Below are positions 26,163 to 35,149 of a stretch of 64,000 nucleotides of DNA, one piece after another (within the stretch, counting starts at the first letter, position 1; every line of letters begins with the position of its first letter). The stretch comes from Rhizobium sp. (lineage in GTDB: Bacteria > Pseudomonadota > Alphaproteobacteria > Rhizobiales > Rhizobiaceae): the NCBI GenBank assembly GCA_002796995.1, contig PEKW01000006.1, positions 620,627 to 684,626 of the forward strand, in the 5' to 3' direction. A model generated the notes under the pieces. The model was not told where the DNA came from and did not search any database. It saw nothing but the letters and a program-made list of their open reading frames with translations. Made by a program: the position numbers and the translations under genes.

Positions 26163-27695
26163 TTAGCGGTTGCCGGTCGCGGCGCGCACCAGCGTCTCGG
26201 CGGTCAGGCCGTCGCGGTCGTAGAGCCCGGCCATCAGCCCCTCGTGCATCACCAGCACGCGGTCGGACATGCCGAGGATTTCCGGCAGTTCGGACGAGAT
26301 CATGATGATCGACAGCCCCTCGCCCGCAAGTTCGGAGATGAAGCCGTGCACGGCGGCCTTGGAGCCGATGTCGATGCCCTTGGTCGGCTCGTCGAGAATG
26401 ATGACCTTCGGCTGCGTGGCGAGCCACTTGCCAATGACCACCTTCTGCTGGTTGCCGCCCGACAGCGTGCCGACCGGCACCGAGAGTGCGGCGGCGCGCA
26501 GGTCGAGCCGCTCGGCATATTTACGGGCGAGCGACAGTTCGTTGACCACCTTGAGGAAACCGCGCGCGGACGTGCGCGCCAGCGACGGCAGCGACATGTT
26601 CTGGTAGATCGGCATTTCGAGCGCCAGGCCATGGCGGCCGCGCTCTTCCGGCACGTAGACGATGCCGGCAGCGATCGCGTCGGCGGGGGTGCGGATCGAT
26701 ATCTCCCGGCCCTCGAGCGACAGCCGGCCGGAGGCCGGCGCGGTGATGCCAAACAGCGACTGGCAGAGTTCGGAGCGCCCGGCGCCGATCAGGCCGTAGA
26801 CGCCGAGGATCTCGCCCTTCTTCAGGTCGAAGGAAATGTCGCGGAATTCGGTGTCGTGGCAATAACCCTCGACCGAAAGCACCGTGCCGCCGATCCTCGC
26901 GGGCACCTTGGGGAAGACGTCATGCACGTCGCGGCCGACCATCAGCCGGACGATCTCGTCCTGCGGCGTGGCTTTCAGCGCGCCGGAGCCGACCATCTTG
27001 CCGTCGCGGAACACCGCATAGTTTTCGGCGATTTCGTAGACCTCGTCGAACTTGTGGCTGATGAACAGTATCGCCTTGCCCTGCTTCTTCAGTCCTTCGA
27101 CGATGCGGAACAGGTCGTCGATCTCCTTGCGCGACAGGGCCGCGGTCGGCTCGTCCATGATGACGATCCGGGCCTCGACCGACAGCGCCCGTGCGATCGC
27201 CACCAGATGGCGCTGGGCGATCGACAAGTCCTTCAACCGGATGGTCGGGTCGATGCTGCTTTCCAGTTCGGCCAGCAACTGGCGGGCACGCTGGTTGATG
27301 GTCTTCCAGTCGATCAGGCCGAACCGCGTGCGCGGCGCGTGGCCGAGGAAGATATTCTCGCCGACCGTCAGTTCGTCGAACAGCACGGTTTCCTGGTGGA
27401 TCGCGGTGACGCCCGCATCAATCGCGCCTTGCGCATTGGCAAAGGCGATCGGCTTGCCGTCGATCAGGATCTCGCCCTCGTTCGGCCGGTAGATCCCGGT
27501 CAGGATCTTGACCAGCGTCGACTTGCCGGCGCCGTTTTCACCGATCAGCGCCGTCACCTTGCCCGGATAGAGCGCGATGTTCACGCCATCGAGCGCCTTC
27601 ACGCCTGGAAAGATCTGCGAAATGCCGCGCATTTCGAGAATGGGCGTGTCGGCGGCCAATGGCGCGGTATCGAGAGGTCTGGCTTGAACGGTCAT
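26163..27695 (-). CDS. rhaT: L-rhamnose ABC transporter ATPase RhaT
   Basis: 510-residue double ATPase of the RbsA/MglA type. The first domain has Walker A GENGAGKST (52-60) and Walker B RIVIMDEPTAAL. The second has a degenerate Walker A (GLIGAGRSEL), the signature LSGGNQQKVVIGKWL and VIILDEPTKGID. Loss of the second Walker A lysine is normal for this family, so one site hydrolyses ATP. The start is the ATG at 27695; the frame continues upstream into a RIME-like repeat, which separates rhaT from rhaS. Confidence 0.93.
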   Translation of the reverse strand: MTVQARPLDTAPLAADTPILEMRGISQIFPGVKALDGVNIALYPGKVTALIGENGAGKSTLVKILTGIYRPNEGEILIDGKPIAFANAQGAIDAGVTAIHQETVLFDELTVGENIFLGHAPRTRFGLIDWKTINQRARQLLAELESSIDPTIRLKDLSIAQRHLVAIARALSVEARIVIMDEPTAALSRKEIDDLFRIVEGLKKQGKAILFISHKFDEVYEIAENYAVFRDGKMVGSGALKATPQDEIVRLMVGRDVHDVFPKVPARIGGTVLSVEGYCHDTEFRDISFDLKKGEILGVYGLIGAGRSELCQSLFGITAPASGRLSLEGREISIRTPADAIAAGIVYVPEERGRHGLALEMPIYQNMSLPSLARTSARGFLKVVNELSLARKYAERLDLRAAALSVPVGTLSGGNQQKVVIGKWLATQPKVIILDEPTKGIDIGSKAAVHGFISELAGEGLSIIMISSELPEILGMSDRVLVMHEGLMAGLYDRDGLTAETLVRAATGNR

Positions 27696-27710
27696 GGTCC
27701 GGCTTTGCTT

Positions 27711-27848
27711 CAAAACCCCTCCCCACCCTCCCCACAAAGGGGAGGGCTTAACCCGGACGCAGCGCCGAAGCCCAATGCGGGCAACACGAATGCGGCAAGG
27801 TTTCTCCCCCTTGTGGGGGAGATGGCCGGCAGGCCAGAGGGGGGTCTG
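27711..27848. repeat. RIME-like repeat between rhaS and rhaT
   Basis: CCCTCCCCAC-AAA-GGGGAGGG near 27720-27747, and TCTCCCCCTTGTGGGGGAGA with TGGCCGGCAGGCCAGAGGGG near 27805-27843, are the same modules as at 10.7 and 53.6 kb. It lies inside the operon, between the binding-protein gene and the ATPase gene. Confidence 0.75.
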
Positions 27849-27876
27849 GTTTACTCAATCAGCGAGTTTCAGCAGA

Positions 27877-28872
27877 TCAGAAGATCTTCGAGAACTCGTC
27901 GATGTTCGACGAATTGTAGACGAAGGGATCGGCCATGGCCGCTTCGCCATTGTCGCCGACCTTGATCTTGCCCATGCGGCCAGCTTCGATTTCCGAGCCC
28001 GGCGCGCCGTCCGTGTCGCCCTTGACCAGGTGATAGGCGATCTGGGTGGCCGAGTAGCCGAGGTCGATCGGGTTCCAGATGGCGAATTCCTTGGTCGCGC
28101 CCGACTTGATGGCGCCGGCCATTTCGGACGGCAGGCCAAGGCCGGTCACGAAGACTTCGCCGATCTTGCCGGCATCCTTGACGGCCTGCGATGCGGCCAG
28201 CACACCGACCGTGGTCGGAGCAACGATGACCTTGACGTTCGGCGAGGACGACAGAAGGCCGTTGGCTTCGCGGTAGCTCTTGTCGGCCAGGTCGTCGCCA
28301 TAGACGGTCGTGGTCAGGTTGAGGCCCGGAAAATCCTTGAGCTGCTTCTTCATTTCCTCGATCCAGATGTTCTGGTTGGTCGAGGTCGTGGTGGCGGACA
28401 GGATGGCGAAGTCGCCCTTGCCGCCTTCAAGATGGTTGGCCGCGAGCTGCAGGCACATCTTGCCGATCAGTTCGTTGGACGACGGGTTGAGGTGCATGAT
28501 GCGGCCTTCGGCGGCAACGCCCGAATCCCACGAGATGACCTTGATGCCGCGCTGGGCGGCCTTCTTCAGCGCCGGAACTACGGCGTCCGGATCATTGGCC
28601 GAGATCGCGATGGCGTCGACGCCCTGGGCGATCAGCGAATTGATGACTTCGATCTGGCCTTCGGCCGTGGTCGTCGTCGGGCCGGTATAGATGATCTCGA
28701 CGCCGCCGAGTTCCTTGGCGGCTTCCTCGGCGCCCTTGTTGGCGGCCTCGAAGAAGCCGTTGCCGAGCGACTTCACCACCAGCGCGATCTTCATGTCGGC
28801 CGCGTTGGCACCGGATGCCATTGCCATGGCGGCAAGGGCAACACTGGCGAGCAGTGTCTTGGACAGTTTCAT
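27877..28872 (-). CDS. rhaS: L-rhamnose periplasmic binding protein RhaS
   Basis: 331-residue periplasmic binding protein of the RbsB type. A Sec signal peptide is clear (SKTLLASVALAAMAMASGANA, cut after ANA). The mature part begins ADMKIALVVKSLGNGFFEAA; AISANDPDAVVPALKKAAQ and VISWDSGVAAEGR are typical of pentose/deoxyhexose-binding members. It sits first in the transport part of the operon, 57 bases after rhaR, and is followed by the RIME-like repeat, which could give higher expression of this gene than of rhaTPQ. Confidence 0.94.
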   Translation of the reverse strand: MKLSKTLLASVALAAMAMASGANAADMKIALVVKSLGNGFFEAANKGAEEAAKELGGVEIIYTGPTTTTAEGQIEVINSLIAQGVDAIAISANDPDAVVPALKKAAQRGIKVISWDSGVAAEGRIMHLNPSSNELIGKMCLQLAANHLEGGKGDFAILSATTTSTNQNIWIEEMKKQLKDFPGLNLTTTVYGDDLADKSYREANGLLSSSPNVKVIVAPTTVGVLAASQAVKDAGKIGEVFVTGLGLPSEMAGAIKSGATKEFAIWNPIDLGYSATQIAYHLVKGDTDGAPGSEIEAGRMGKIKVGDNGEAAMADPFVYNSSNIDEFSKIF

Positions 28873-28929
28873 TTGGTCTTCCTCCCAGGTTGATAGACTG
28901 TTTTGAACTCCCCACGCGGCCGGATCACA

Positions 28930-29742
28930 TCATGCGACCGACGTGGTATCCTCCTTCTCGGCCGAAGCCAGCGGCTTGACCGTAATGAGCTTGATGCCGG
29001 CATCGGTGACCATGGCGGCCGCCTCGTCGGGAATTTTGTCGTCGGTGATGATCGTCGAGACGTTCTCGAGCGGACACAGGATCAGGCTGGAGCGCTTGGC
29101 GAACTTGCTGGAATCCACCATGACGATCAGCTCGTCCGCCTGGCGCACCAGCTTTTGCTCGCTCTGGATCACCAGCGCGTCCGACTCCATCACGCCATGC
29201 GCGTTGATGCCCTGGGCTCCGATAAAGATGCGCCGCGCATAGAAATTGCGGATCGCGTCATTGTCGAAGGGCGAAAGGATCAGGCTCTGGTCGCGATAGA
29301 TCGCCCCGCCCGGCACCGACACCGTGCACTTCGAGTGCTTCACCAGGTGCTCGGCGATGGCGAAGGAATTGGTCATGACCTGCAGGCGGCGCGCCGACAT
29401 GAAATGCACCATCTGGAAGGTCGTCGTGCCCCCGTTGATGATGATCGAATCGCCTTCCTCGCACAGATCGACCGCGGCGCGCGAAATTGCGCGCTTCTTG
29501 TCGATATTGACCGATTCCGAAACACGGAACGGTCGCGCGGCGAGATTTCCGAGCTGCGGCGGATGAACCGCCTCGGCCCCGCCACGAACCCGACGGAGCT
29601 TTCCCTGCACGTGAAGCGACGCGATATCCCGACGGATCGTGGCCTCTGAAGCCTCGGTCAGCTCGGCGATATCCTGCACGGTGATGACCGGCTTTTCCTG
29701 GATCGCGCTTAATATGATGCGATGACGTTCGCGTTCGTGCAT
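28930..29742 (-). CDS. rhaR: DeoR-family regulator of rhamnose genes
   Basis: 270-residue DeoR-type regulator. The helix-turn-helix is VQDIAELTEASEATIRRDIA (about residues 20-39), followed by the family stretch LRRVRGGAEA. The C-terminal DeoRC sensor domain has INGGTTTFQMVHF and TNSFAIAEHL, which bind phosphorylated sugars in this family. AGGAGGAG lies five bases before the ATG at 29742, which decides against the longer frame. It is divergent from rhaD-rhaI; the symmetrical operator at 29784-29856 lies between. It is probably a repressor relieved by a rhamnose pathway intermediate. Confidence 0.93.
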   Translation of the reverse strand: MHERERHRIILSAIQEKPVITVQDIAELTEASEATIRRDIASLHVQGKLRRVRGGAEAVHPPQLGNLAARPFRVSESVNIDKKRAISRAAVDLCEEGDSIIINGGTTTFQMVHFMSARRLQVMTNSFAIAEHLVKHSKCTVSVPGGAIYRDQSLILSPFDNDAIRNFYARRIFIGAQGINAHGVMESDALVIQSEQKLVRQADELIVMVDSSKFAKRSSLILCPLENVSTIITDDKIPDEAAAMVTDAGIKLITVKPLASAEKEDTTSVA

Positions 29743-29783
29743 GGGCTCCTCCTGAACGTGATTTATCCGGATTGCTTTTACGC

Positions 29784-29856
29784 TGTCAATCATAAACGAT
29801 CAAAAAAGATAATGTTGCGTCGCACAATGAATGTTTATGATCGAAATTGATTGACA
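29784..29856. promoter_or_regulatory. Divergent rha promoters with RhaR operator repeats
   Basis: TGTCAATCA (29784-29792) and TGATTGACA (29848-29856) are perfect inverse copies. Just inside them lie ATCATAAAC (29789-29797) and GTTTATGAT (29833-29841), also inverse copies. The outer arms contain a TTGACA -35 box in each direction: plus strand 29851-29856 with a weak -10 near 29874, minus strand 29789-29784 with ATAAAT at 29766-29761. The layout suggests one RhaR complex controlling both directions. Confidence 0.75.
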
Positions 29857-29947
29857 ACTATCGGCAGGATGCGCGATACCGTCGACCAGAAGGAGATGGG
29901 CCGCCTTTGCGCGCCGCCCATGAATCGACATGCACAGGGAGGAAGCA

Positions 29948-32044
29948 ATGACGGGCCAAACCCGCCTTCTCGAAAACCGTTGGGACGACGCTTACGCTGC
30001 AAAGCTCGACGAGCCCGGCAAGCTGCTCTACCGGTCCAATCTCTTGGGCGCCGACAAGCGCATCACCAATTACGGTGGCGGCAATACCTCGGCCAAGGTC
30101 ATGGAAACCGATCCGCTGACCGGCGAGAAGGTTCGCGTCATGTGGGTCAAGGGCTCCGGCGGCGACGTCGGCACGATCAAGCTCGACGGTTTCGCCACCC
30201 TCTACATGGACAAGCTCGAAGCGCTGAAGACGCTCTATAAGGGCGTCGAGGACGAGGACCGCATGGTCGGCTTCCTGCCGCATTGCACTTTCAACCTCAA
30301 CCCGCGCGCCGCCTCGATCGACACGCCGCTGCATGGTTTCGTGCCGTTTACCCATGTCGACCACATGCATCCCGACGCGATCATCGCGATCGCCGCTTCG
30401 AAGAACTCGAAGGAGCTGACGCAGAAGATCTTCGGCGCCGACATCGGTTGGTTGCCCTGGCGCCGCCCCGGCTTCCAGCTCGGCCTCGACCTCGAAGCCT
30501 TCGTCAAGGCCAACCCGACCGCCAAGGGCGTCGTGCTGGAAAGCCACGGCCTGTTCACCTGGGCCAACGATGCCAAGGACTGCTACCTGCTGACGCTCGA
30601 GATCATCAACAAGGCGATCGAGTGGTTCGCCAAGGAAACCGAAGGCAAGACCATTTTCGGCGGTGCCGTCGCCAACAGCCTGCCGGAAGTGGAACGCCGC
30701 GCAATCGCCGCAAAGTTGATGCCGGAAATCCGCGGCCGCATCGGCAAGGCGGAGCGCAAGCTCGGTCATTTCGACGATCAGTCCGCCGTGCTCGAATTCG
30801 TCAATTCCAGGGACCTGCAGGCGCTGGGCGCGCTTGGCACCTCCTGCCCCGACCACTTCCTGCGCACCAAGATCCGCCCGCTGATCGTCGAATTCGATCC
30901 GGCGAAGCCCGATGCCGATGCGGTGATCGCCGGCCTCGACAAGGCGCTGGAAGACTACCGCGCCGACTACACGCGCTACTATGAGAGCTGCAAGCGCGAC
31001 AATTCGCCTGCCATGCGCGACCCCAACCCGGTCATCTTCCTGGTTCCCGGCGTCGGCATGCTGTCCTTTGCCAAGGACAAGGCGACCGCCCGCATCGCCG
31101 GCGAGTTCTACGTCAACGCCATCAACGTCATGAAGGGCGCCTCGACCGTCTCCGAGTACCAGGGCCTGCCCGAACAGGAAGCCTTCGACATCGAATACTG
31201 GCTGCTCGAGGAAGCGAAACTCCAGCGCATGCCGAAGCCGAAGTCGCTGGCCGGCCGCGTCGCCTTCGTCACCGGCGGCGCCGGCGGCATCGGCCGCGCC
31301 ACGGCCGAGCGTCTCATGGCGGAGGGCGCCTGCGTGGTACTCGCCGACATCGATGCCGGCGCGCTCGCCGACACCATGACCGATTTCGCCAAGCGCTATG
31401 GCGGCGACAGCGTTCGGTCCGTCACCCTCGACGTGACCAAGGAAGAGGCCGTCGCCTCCACCTTCGCCGAGGCCTGCGTCGAGTTCGGTGGCGTCGACAT
31501 TCTCGTCTCCAATGCCGGCATCGCCTCTTCGGCCCCGGTCGAGGATACGACGCTTGAGATGTGGAACAAGAACATCGACATCCTGGCGACCGGCTACTTC
31601 CTCGTCTCGCGCGAGGCCTTCCGCCTGTTCCGTCGCCAGGCGATCGGCGGCAATATCGTCTTCGTCGCCTCGAAGAACGGCCTTGCCTCCTCACCGAACG
31701 CGTCTGCCTACTGCACCGCCAAGGCCGCCGAGATCCATCTCGCCCGCTGCCTGGCGCTGGAAGGCGCGGACGCCGGCATCCGGGTCAACACGGTCAATCC
31801 GGATGCGGTGCTGCGCGGCTCGAAGATCTGGAACGGCGAATGGCGCGAACAGCGTGCAGCCTCCTCCAAGATCGAGGTCACCGATTTGGAAGAACACTAC
31901 CGCAAGCGTTCGATGCTGAAGCTCAACGTCTTCCCCGAGGACATCGCCGAGGCGATCTACTTCCTCGCCTCGGACCTCTCCGCCAAGTCGACCGGCAACA
32001 TCATCAATGTCGATGCCGGCAACGCCCAGAGCTTTACGCGCTGA
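29948..32044 (+). CDS. rhaD: Bifunctional rhamnulose-1-phosphate aldolase / short-chain dehydrogenase
   Basis: 698-residue two-domain enzyme. The N-terminal 400 residues are a class II aldolase (ITNYGGGNTSAKVME; VLESHGLFTW with zinc-ligand histidine), cleaving rhamnulose-1-phosphate to dihydroxyacetone phosphate and L-lactaldehyde. The C-terminal part is a Rossmann short-chain dehydrogenase with TGGAGGIG from residue 442 and catalytic Y588xxxK592, likely acting on lactaldehyde. GGAGGA precedes the ATG at 29948; an upstream in-frame ATG at 29930 lacks such a site. It leads rhaD-rhaI from the divergent promoter. Length and domain order match rhizobial RhaD. Confidence 0.94.
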   Translation: MTGQTRLLENRWDDAYAAKLDEPGKLLYRSNLLGADKRITNYGGGNTSAKVMETDPLTGEKVRVMWVKGSGGDVGTIKLDGFATLYMDKLEALKTLYKGVEDEDRMVGFLPHCTFNLNPRAASIDTPLHGFVPFTHVDHMHPDAIIAIAASKNSKELTQKIFGADIGWLPWRRPGFQLGLDLEAFVKANPTAKGVVLESHGLFTWANDAKDCYLLTLEIINKAIEWFAKETEGKTIFGGAVANSLPEVERRAIAAKLMPEIRGRIGKAERKLGHFDDQSAVLEFVNSRDLQALGALGTSCPDHFLRTKIRPLIVEFDPAKPDADAVIAGLDKALEDYRADYTRYYESCKRDNSPAMRDPNPVIFLVPGVGMLSFAKDKATARIAGEFYVNAINVMKGASTVSEYQGLPEQEAFDIEYWLLEEAKLQRMPKPKSLAGRVAFVTGGAGGIGRATAERLMAEGACVVLADIDAGALADTMTDFAKRYGGDSVRSVTLDVTKEEAVASTFAEACVEFGGVDILVSNAGIASSAPVEDTTLEMWNKNIDILATGYFLVSREAFRLFRRQAIGGNIVFVASKNGLASSPNASAYCTAKAAEIHLARCLALEGADAGIRVNTVNPDAVLRGSKIWNGEWREQRAASSKIEVTDLEEHYRKRSMLKLNVFPEDIAEAIYFLASDLSAKSTGNIINVDAGNAQSFTR

Positions 32045-32091
32045 TCAAGCCTCCCAAGCCCGCCACGGCGAAAATGCCGTGGCGGTGGCCG

Positions 32092-32250
32092 CTATTTGCG
32101 CAGGATCACCCAGATGGCGTGAATGATCCCCGGAACATAGCCGCACAGGGTCAGCAGTATGTTGAGCCAGAAATGCAGGCCGATACCGACCTGCAGGAAG
32201 ACGCCGACCGGCGGCAGGATGATGGCGAGCAGTATGCGTACGACGTCCAT
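32092..32250 (-). CDS. Pmp3/YqaE-family small membrane protein
   Basis: 52-residue protein of the UPF0057/Pmp3 family: two membrane helices, RILLAIILPPVGVFLQVGIG and NILLTLCGYVPGIIHAIWVI, with the signature PPVGVFLQVG and GYVPGIIHA. These proteolipids affect membrane potential and salt tolerance in yeast and plants; in bacteria they are stress-induced. It lies antisense between rhaD and rhaI, an unusual place, and a near-consensus EcfG promoter precedes it. The start is the ATG at 32250; the longer frames in the other direction are shadows. Confidence 0.9.
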   Translation of the reverse strand: MDVVRILLAIILPPVGVFLQVGIGLHFWLNILLTLCGYVPGIIHAIWVILRK

Positions 32251-32285
32251 GAATGCCCCATTTTGCAGTGATCGAATTGACGTAG

Positions 32286-32310
32286 AACGCGGACGGACGA
32301 CAATCGTTCG
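32286..32310 (-). promoter_or_regulatory. Near-consensus EcfG promoter of the Pmp3-type gene
   Basis: On the minus strand CGAAC (32310-32306), 16 bases, CGTT (32289-32286), 36 bases before the ATG. One mismatch in the -35 (C for G). Spacing and position fit the exact sites of the stress island. Confidence 0.55.
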
Positions 32311-32327
32311 CGGGGAGGAGAGATAAG

Positions 32328-33620
32328 ATGACGGACAGCCAGATTTCGTCGGACCTGATCGGCGCCGAGAACGACAAGCGCGCATCCGCGCTCCAATCCG
32401 ACTATGCGGCGCTCGGCGAAAAGCTCGCCCGCGGCAATGTCGACATCGACACGGTCACCGCCAAGGTCGCCGACTTCTTCGTCGCCGTTCCCTCCTGGGG
32501 CGTCGGCACTGGCGGCACCCGTTTTGCCCGTTTCCCGGGCATTGGCGAACCGCGCCACATCTTCGACAAGCTCGACGACTGCGCCGTCATCAACGAACTG
32601 ACGCGCGCCACGCCGACGGTCTCGCTGCACATTCCCTGGGACAAGGCCGATCCGAAGGAGCTGAAGGCCAAGGGCGAGGCGCTGGGCCTGAGCTTCGACG
32701 CGATGAACTCCAACACGTTTTCGGATGCGCCCGACCAGGCCCATTCCTACAAATTCGGTTCGCTCTCGCACATCGACGCGGCGACCCGCGCCCAGGCCGT
32801 CGAGCACAACATCGAATGCATCGAGCTTGGCAACGCGATCGGCTCGAAGGCGCTCACCGTATGGGTCGGCGACGGCTCCAACTTCCCGGGCCAGACCAAT
32901 TTCACCCGCCAGTTCGAGCGCTATCTCGCCGCCATGGCCGACATCTACAAGGCGCTGCCCGACGACTGGCGGATCTTCTCCGAGCACAAGATGTACGAGC
33001 CGGCCTTCTATTCGACGGTCGTCCAGGACTGGGGCTCCAACCTGCTGATCGCCCAGACGCTTGGGCCCAAGGCCTTCTGCCTCGTCGACCTCGGCCACCA
33101 CGCGCCCAACACCAATATCGAGATGATCGTCGCCCGCCTGATCCAGTTCGGCAAGCTCGGCGGCTTCCATTTCAACGATTCGAAATATGGCGACGACGAC
33201 CTCGACGCCGGCTCGATCGAGCCCTATCGCCTGTTCCTGGTGTTCAACGAACTGGTCGACGCCGAACATCGCGGCGTCAAGGGTTTCCATCCGGCCCACA
33301 TGATCGACCAGAGCCACAACGTCACCGACCCGATCGAAAGCCTGATTTCGAGCGCCAACGAGATCCGCCGCGCCTATGCCCAGGCCCTGCTGGTCGACCG
33401 GGCGGCGCTTGCCGGCTTCCAGGACGGCAATGACGCGCTGATGGCGACCGAGACGCTGAAGCGCGCCTATCGCACCGATGTCGAGCCGATCCTCGCCGAA
33501 GCCCGCCGCCGGGCCGGCGGCGCCATCGATCCGGTCGCCGCCTACCGCGCCAGCGGCTATCGCGCCAAAGTCGCCAGCGAGCGTCCGGCCGTCAAGGGCG
33601 GCTCCGGCGGCATCGTCTGA
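32328..33620 (+). CDS. rhaI: L-rhamnose isomerase, rhizobial type
   Basis: 430-residue TIM-barrel isomerase converting L-rhamnose to L-rhamnulose. It is of the type found in rhizobia and Pseudomonas rather than E. coli RhaA. Metal-binding residues are expected in IFSEHKMYEP, CLVDLGHHAPNTN and FHFNDSKYGDDDL, all conserved here. GGGGAGGAG lies before the ATG. It is 283 bases after rhaD with the Pmp3-type gene on the other strand between them, so it may need readthrough from the rhaD promoter or have its own. A terminator follows. Confidence 0.93.
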   Translation: MTDSQISSDLIGAENDKRASALQSDYAALGEKLARGNVDIDTVTAKVADFFVAVPSWGVGTGGTRFARFPGIGEPRHIFDKLDDCAVINELTRATPTVSLHIPWDKADPKELKAKGEALGLSFDAMNSNTFSDAPDQAHSYKFGSLSHIDAATRAQAVEHNIECIELGNAIGSKALTVWVGDGSNFPGQTNFTRQFERYLAAMADIYKALPDDWRIFSEHKMYEPAFYSTVVQDWGSNLLIAQTLGPKAFCLVDLGHHAPNTNIEMIVARLIQFGKLGGFHFNDSKYGDDDLDAGSIEPYRLFLVFNELVDAEHRGVKGFHPAHMIDQSHNVTDPIESLISSANEIRRAYAQALLVDRAALAGFQDGNDALMATETLKRAYRTDVEPILAEARRRAGGAIDPVAAYRASGYRAKVASERPAVKGGSGGIV

Positions 33621-33648
33621 TCGCCAGAGTCATCACGAAGATATTTCG

Positions 33649-33680
33649 CAATGCCGGGCTCGTCCCGGCATTGTCCGTTT
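33649..33680 (+). terminator. Rho-independent terminator of rhaD-rhaI
   Basis: CAATGCCGGG and CCCGGCATTG form a 10-bp stem around CTCGT, followed by TCCGTTTT, 28 bases after the rhaI stop. Confidence 0.8.
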
Positions 33681-33775
33681 TGCGCCTGCCGACCGTTTGA
33701 GCGCCAAACCGGCCTTGCCATCGTGATTTCCCCTATTTCTAATGCGCTCGCCTGAGCAAGGAGTGCTGAAAACCG

Positions 33776-34732
33776 ATGCTGAAGATCGTCTTTCTCGACC
33801 GCGACACACTTTCCCCCGAAACCGTTTTGCGCGCGCCCGCCTTTCCCCACGAACTGATCGTTCATGATCGCACTACGCCGGATAAAGTCGCCGAACGCAT
33901 CGCAACGGCCGACATCGTCATCTCCAACAAGGCGCCGCTCAGCCGCGCAAGCCTTGGCCGGGCCACGCGCCTGAAGTTGATCGCGGTCTCCGCCACCGGC
34001 ACCGACATCGTCGATCTGGCCGCCGCCCGCGAGCACGGCATCACGGTCTGCAACATCCGCAATTATGCGAAACACACCGTGCCGGAACACACCTTCGCGC
34101 TGATGCTGGCGCTGCGCCGCTCGATCCTGCCCTATCGCCAGTCGGTGCTCGACGGCCGCTGGCAGGAGGCGGCGCAGTTCTGCTTCTTCGACCACCCGAT
34201 CGCCGATCTCGGCGGCTCCACGCTCGGCATCATCGGCAACGGCACGCTCGGCAAGGCCGTCGGCCGCATCGCCGAGGCCTTCGGCATGAGCGTGCTGGTC
34301 GCCGGCCGCAAGGGCTCAAGCGAACTCAAGCCCGGCCAGACGCCGTTCGACGAAGTGATGCGCCGCGCCAACGTCATCACCCTGCACTGCCCGCTCAACG
34401 CCGAAACCCGTGGCATCATCGGCGCGCGCGAATTTTTCCTGATGGAGCGAAAGCCGATCCTGATCAACACCGGCCGCGGCGGACTGGTCGACGAACAGGC
34501 CCTGGAGCAGGCGCTCGACAAGGATCAGATCGCCGCCGCCGGATTCGACGTCACCGACGGCGAACCGCCCGCCGCCGACAGCCCGATGATGCGCATCGCC
34601 GCGCGCCCCAACGTCATCCTCACTCCGCATGTCGCCTGGGCCAGCCGCGAAGCCATCCAGGCGCTCGCCGACCAGCTGATCGAAAATATCGAACTCTTCG
34701 TCGCCGGCACGCCAAGGAATGTGGTGGGCTGA
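33776..34732 (+). CDS. D-isomer-specific 2-hydroxyacid dehydrogenase
   Basis: 318-residue NAD(P)-dependent dehydrogenase. The nucleotide-binding segment is LGIIGNGTLGKAVG (GxGxxG); the catalytic triad is expected as the Arg in INTGRGGLVDE, a Glu near TDGEPP and the His in LTPHVAWAS. It is closest in style to hydroxypyruvate/glyoxylate reductases (HprA/GyaR). It follows the rha terminator, so it is a separate unit. A role in recycling lactate- or glycerate-type acids is possible; the substrate is not settled by sequence. Confidence 0.88.
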   Translation: MLKIVFLDRDTLSPETVLRAPAFPHELIVHDRTTPDKVAERIATADIVISNKAPLSRASLGRATRLKLIAVSATGTDIVDLAAAREHGITVCNIRNYAKHTVPEHTFALMLALRRSILPYRQSVLDGRWQEAAQFCFFDHPIADLGGSTLGIIGNGTLGKAVGRIAEAFGMSVLVAGRKGSSELKPGQTPFDEVMRRANVITLHCPLNAETRGIIGAREFFLMERKPILINTGRGGLVDEQALEQALDKDQIAAAGFDVTDGEPPAADSPMMRIAARPNVILTPHVAWASREAIQALADQLIENIELFVAGTPRNVVG

Positions 34733-34803
34733 CGGACCGACCGGACCTGGCGACGTGCGTCAGGTGATCTGGAAGGGCCCGCCCCGCCCCATCACCTGGA
34801 GTT

Positions 34804-35010
34804 TGCCCCTCATCCGCCTGCCGGCACCTTCTCCCCGCAAGCGGGGAGAAGGACCAAGTGGCACCGCCGTGGCCGTCCCCTCTCCCCGTTTACGGGGAGA
34901 GGGTCAGGGTGAGGGGCAAATGCCAAAAGCAACGACACCCCCTTGGTTTCCGCTCGCGCGCTCCTCATCCGGCGCTGCGCGCCACCTTCTCCCGGCCGGA
35001 AGCCAGGAGC
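34804..35010. repeat. RIME-like repeat cluster; intergenic 34733-35149
   Basis: Modules CCTTCTCCCCGCAAGCGGGG (around 34829), CCTCTCCCCGTTTACGGGGA (around 34878) with flanking TTGCCCCTCA and TGAGGGGCAA as outer inverted arms, and CCTCATCCGGCGCTGCGCGC (from 34964) leading into TTCTCCCGGCCGGAAG. It fills most of the 417-base gap before the acyl-CoA dehydrogenase. I see no gene here. Confidence 0.75.
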
Positions 35011-35149
35011 ACCCGCCCAAAAGATAGCACACTCCCTTTTCGCAACCCCGACTTTCGACAGGGGTGATCGCGGGGGCGAACCTGTGTTAAGCCCGTGGGC
35101 AATAAAGGGCGCCCAGACGGAGGCGGTGCCCATCTCTTGGAGGAGAGCC

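Noticed and set aside
34804..35010. Repeats at 34.8 kb and similar sites considered as a CRISPR array
   Set aside because: Units are palindromic, unequal in spacing and scattered across six intergenic sites, with no cas genes; they fit RIME-like elements.
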